Shown piece after piece: positions 63,191 through 64,000 of a stretch of DNA of 64,000 nt. The DNA lies in the NCBI RefSeq assembly GCF_011044175.1, contig NZ_CP049057.1:1193501-1257500 (forward strand). The letters are read 5' to 3'. This stretch comes from Rasiella rasia (GTDB taxonomy: Bacteria > Bacteroidota > Bacteroidia > Flavobacteriales > Flavobacteriaceae). Each line of letters opens with the position of its first letter. Position 1 is the first letter of the stretch. The notes beneath the pieces were generated by a model. The model worked only from the letters and a program-made list of their open reading frames with translations, made no database searches and had not been told where the DNA came from. The position numbers were made by a program, and so were the translations under genes.

Positions 63191-64000
63191 TTATTCTATA
63201 GCATCTCGTTTCAGCTTAATAGCATCTAGGTATCGGTTTAGTTGTTTCTTCACTACTGGGAATAAGAAGAAAAGACCTATCATGTTAGGGAAAACCATCG
63301 CAAAAATCATTGCGTCTGAGAATGCCCAGATAGACCCCATACTTGCTGCTGCACCAATTACTACAAAGGTTAAGAATAAAAGTTTGTACACCATATCTGC
63401 CGCTCTTCCTCGTCCGAATAAGTACTTCCATGATTGCAGACCATAGTAAGACCAAGAAATCATAGTAGACACTGCAAATAATACTACAGCTATAGTTAAG
63501 AACACATCAGAGTACGGTATGTATTCTGCAAATGCTTTAGAGGTAATACCTGCTCCCTCATAAGAAACTCCGTCTATTAATACCATTCCAGCTCCAGTTG
63601 CATCTCCATAATCGAAATAGCCTCCAAAGTTAAAAATGATAATTACCAATGCGGTCATGGTACAAATAACAACCGTATCTATAAATGGCTCTAACAAAGC
63701 TACAAGACCTTCAGATGCAGAGTATTTTGTTTTAACTGCAGAGTGTGCAATAGATGCAGACCCGGCTCCTGCTTCATTTGAAAAGGCTGCTCTTTTAAAT
63801 CCAACTAAGAGTACACCAATAAGGCTACCTACTCCAATTGCGGTAGGATTAAAAGCTTCTCTTACAATAAGAGCAATAGCGTCATCTATTAGAGAGAAAT
63901 TACTGAATATGATATACAAACAGCATAAAATATACATTACTGCCATAAGCGGCACCACTTTTTCGGTTACTGAAGCGATACGCTTAATTCCACCGATAAT
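63191..64000 (-). CDS. Alanine/glycine:cation symporter family (AGCS), 5' partial
   Basis: The frame stays open to base 64000, so the N-terminal part of the gene is outside the window; the GTG at 63958 is not the real start. The visible 270 residues hold about seven membrane helices and AGCS signatures: GGIKRIASVTEKVVPLMAVM, GFKRAAFSNEAGAGSASIAH, and YYGLQSWKYLFGRGR. These proteins bring alanine or glycine into the cell with sodium. The end is Lys/Arg-rich and cytoplasmic. Confidence 0.93.
   Translation of the reverse strand: MIGGIKRIASVTEKVVPLMAVMYILCCLYIIFSNFSLIDDAIALIVREAFNPTAIGVGSLIGVLLVGFKRAAFSNEAGAGSASIAHSAVKTKYSASEGLVALLEPFIDTVVICTMTALVIIIFNFGGYFDYGDATGAGMVLIDGVSYEGAGITSKAFAEYIPYSDVFLTIAVVLFAVSTMISWSYYGLQSWKYLFGRGRAADMVYKLLFLTFVVIGAAASMGSIWAFSDAMIFAMVFPNMIGLFFLFPVVKKQLNRYLDAIKLKRDAIE

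Overview
The window looks like chromosomal DNA from a marine-type member of the Flavobacteriaceae (phylum Bacteroidota). Evidence seen directly: AT-rich DNA, start regions almost without Shine-Dalgarno sequences, promoter boxes of the Bacteroidota type (TTTG about 16-22 nt before TAnnTTTG), type IX secretion system (T9SS) sorting domains of both type A and type B, SprB repeats, a PorP/SprF protein, and flavobacterial families such as DUF2805, DUF3467, DUF4369 and DUF819. The species cannot be named from this sequence alone.

Layout. 1-11009 (+): two very large T9SS type A cargo proteins built from HYR/Ig-like modules. The first is cut by the window edge. The second (about 2,320 aa) also carries a right-handed beta-helix and two C-type lectin-like domains. 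A decayed reading frame lies between them. 11173-18570: mixed small genes, including DoxX-like, AlkB-like dioxygenase, DUF2805, S1/P1 nuclease, SPFH protein, alpha/beta hydrolase, a 51-aa Arc-like protein, DUF819 transporter and a DUF4369 lipoprotein. 18573-21163 (-): a tight five-gene operon idi / PTPS-like / lipoprotein / manA / small helical protein. 21275-39521 (-): a cell-surface operon made of a 5,097-aa SprB-like adhesin with a type B sorting domain, its SprF-like partner and an OmpA/PD40 protein. The adhesin contains 9 SprB repeats, 24 cadherin/Ig-like domains arranged as 8 three-domain super-modules of 296 aa, and 11 DUF7507-like repeats. Parts of the arrays are nearly identical at DNA level. 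40089-41690 (+): prfC. 41710-43616 (-): two secreted proteins, one of which is a stand-alone paralogue of the adhesin N-terminus.

43928-59445 (-) is the information-processing block. It runs rpsU, xerC-like recombinase, hpf, tRNA-Thr(UGU), tRNA-Tyr(GUA), tRNA-Gly(UCC), tRNA-Thr(GGU), tuf, tRNA-Trp(CCA), secE, nusG, rplK, rplA, rplJ, rplL, rpoB, rpoC, DUF3467. Several hairpins in its spacers look like terminators, attenuators or processing sites. rpsU is the only gene where I saw a long, strong Shine-Dalgarno sequence. 59576-64000 (-): a carboxypeptidase-regulatory-domain protein, an acyl-CoA dehydrogenase, a helix-hairpin-helix protein and an alanine/sodium symporter cut by the window end.

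The most unusual content is at the surface. HYR modules act as hosts for whole inserted domains at a repeated loop position, and the giant adhesin is assembled from near-identical super-repeats. A truncated copy of its head module is encoded on its own about 3 kb upstream. The most interesting regulatory features are the rpsU Shine-Dalgarno sequence, a promoter lying against the hpf terminator, and terminators embedded in neighbouring coding sequence.
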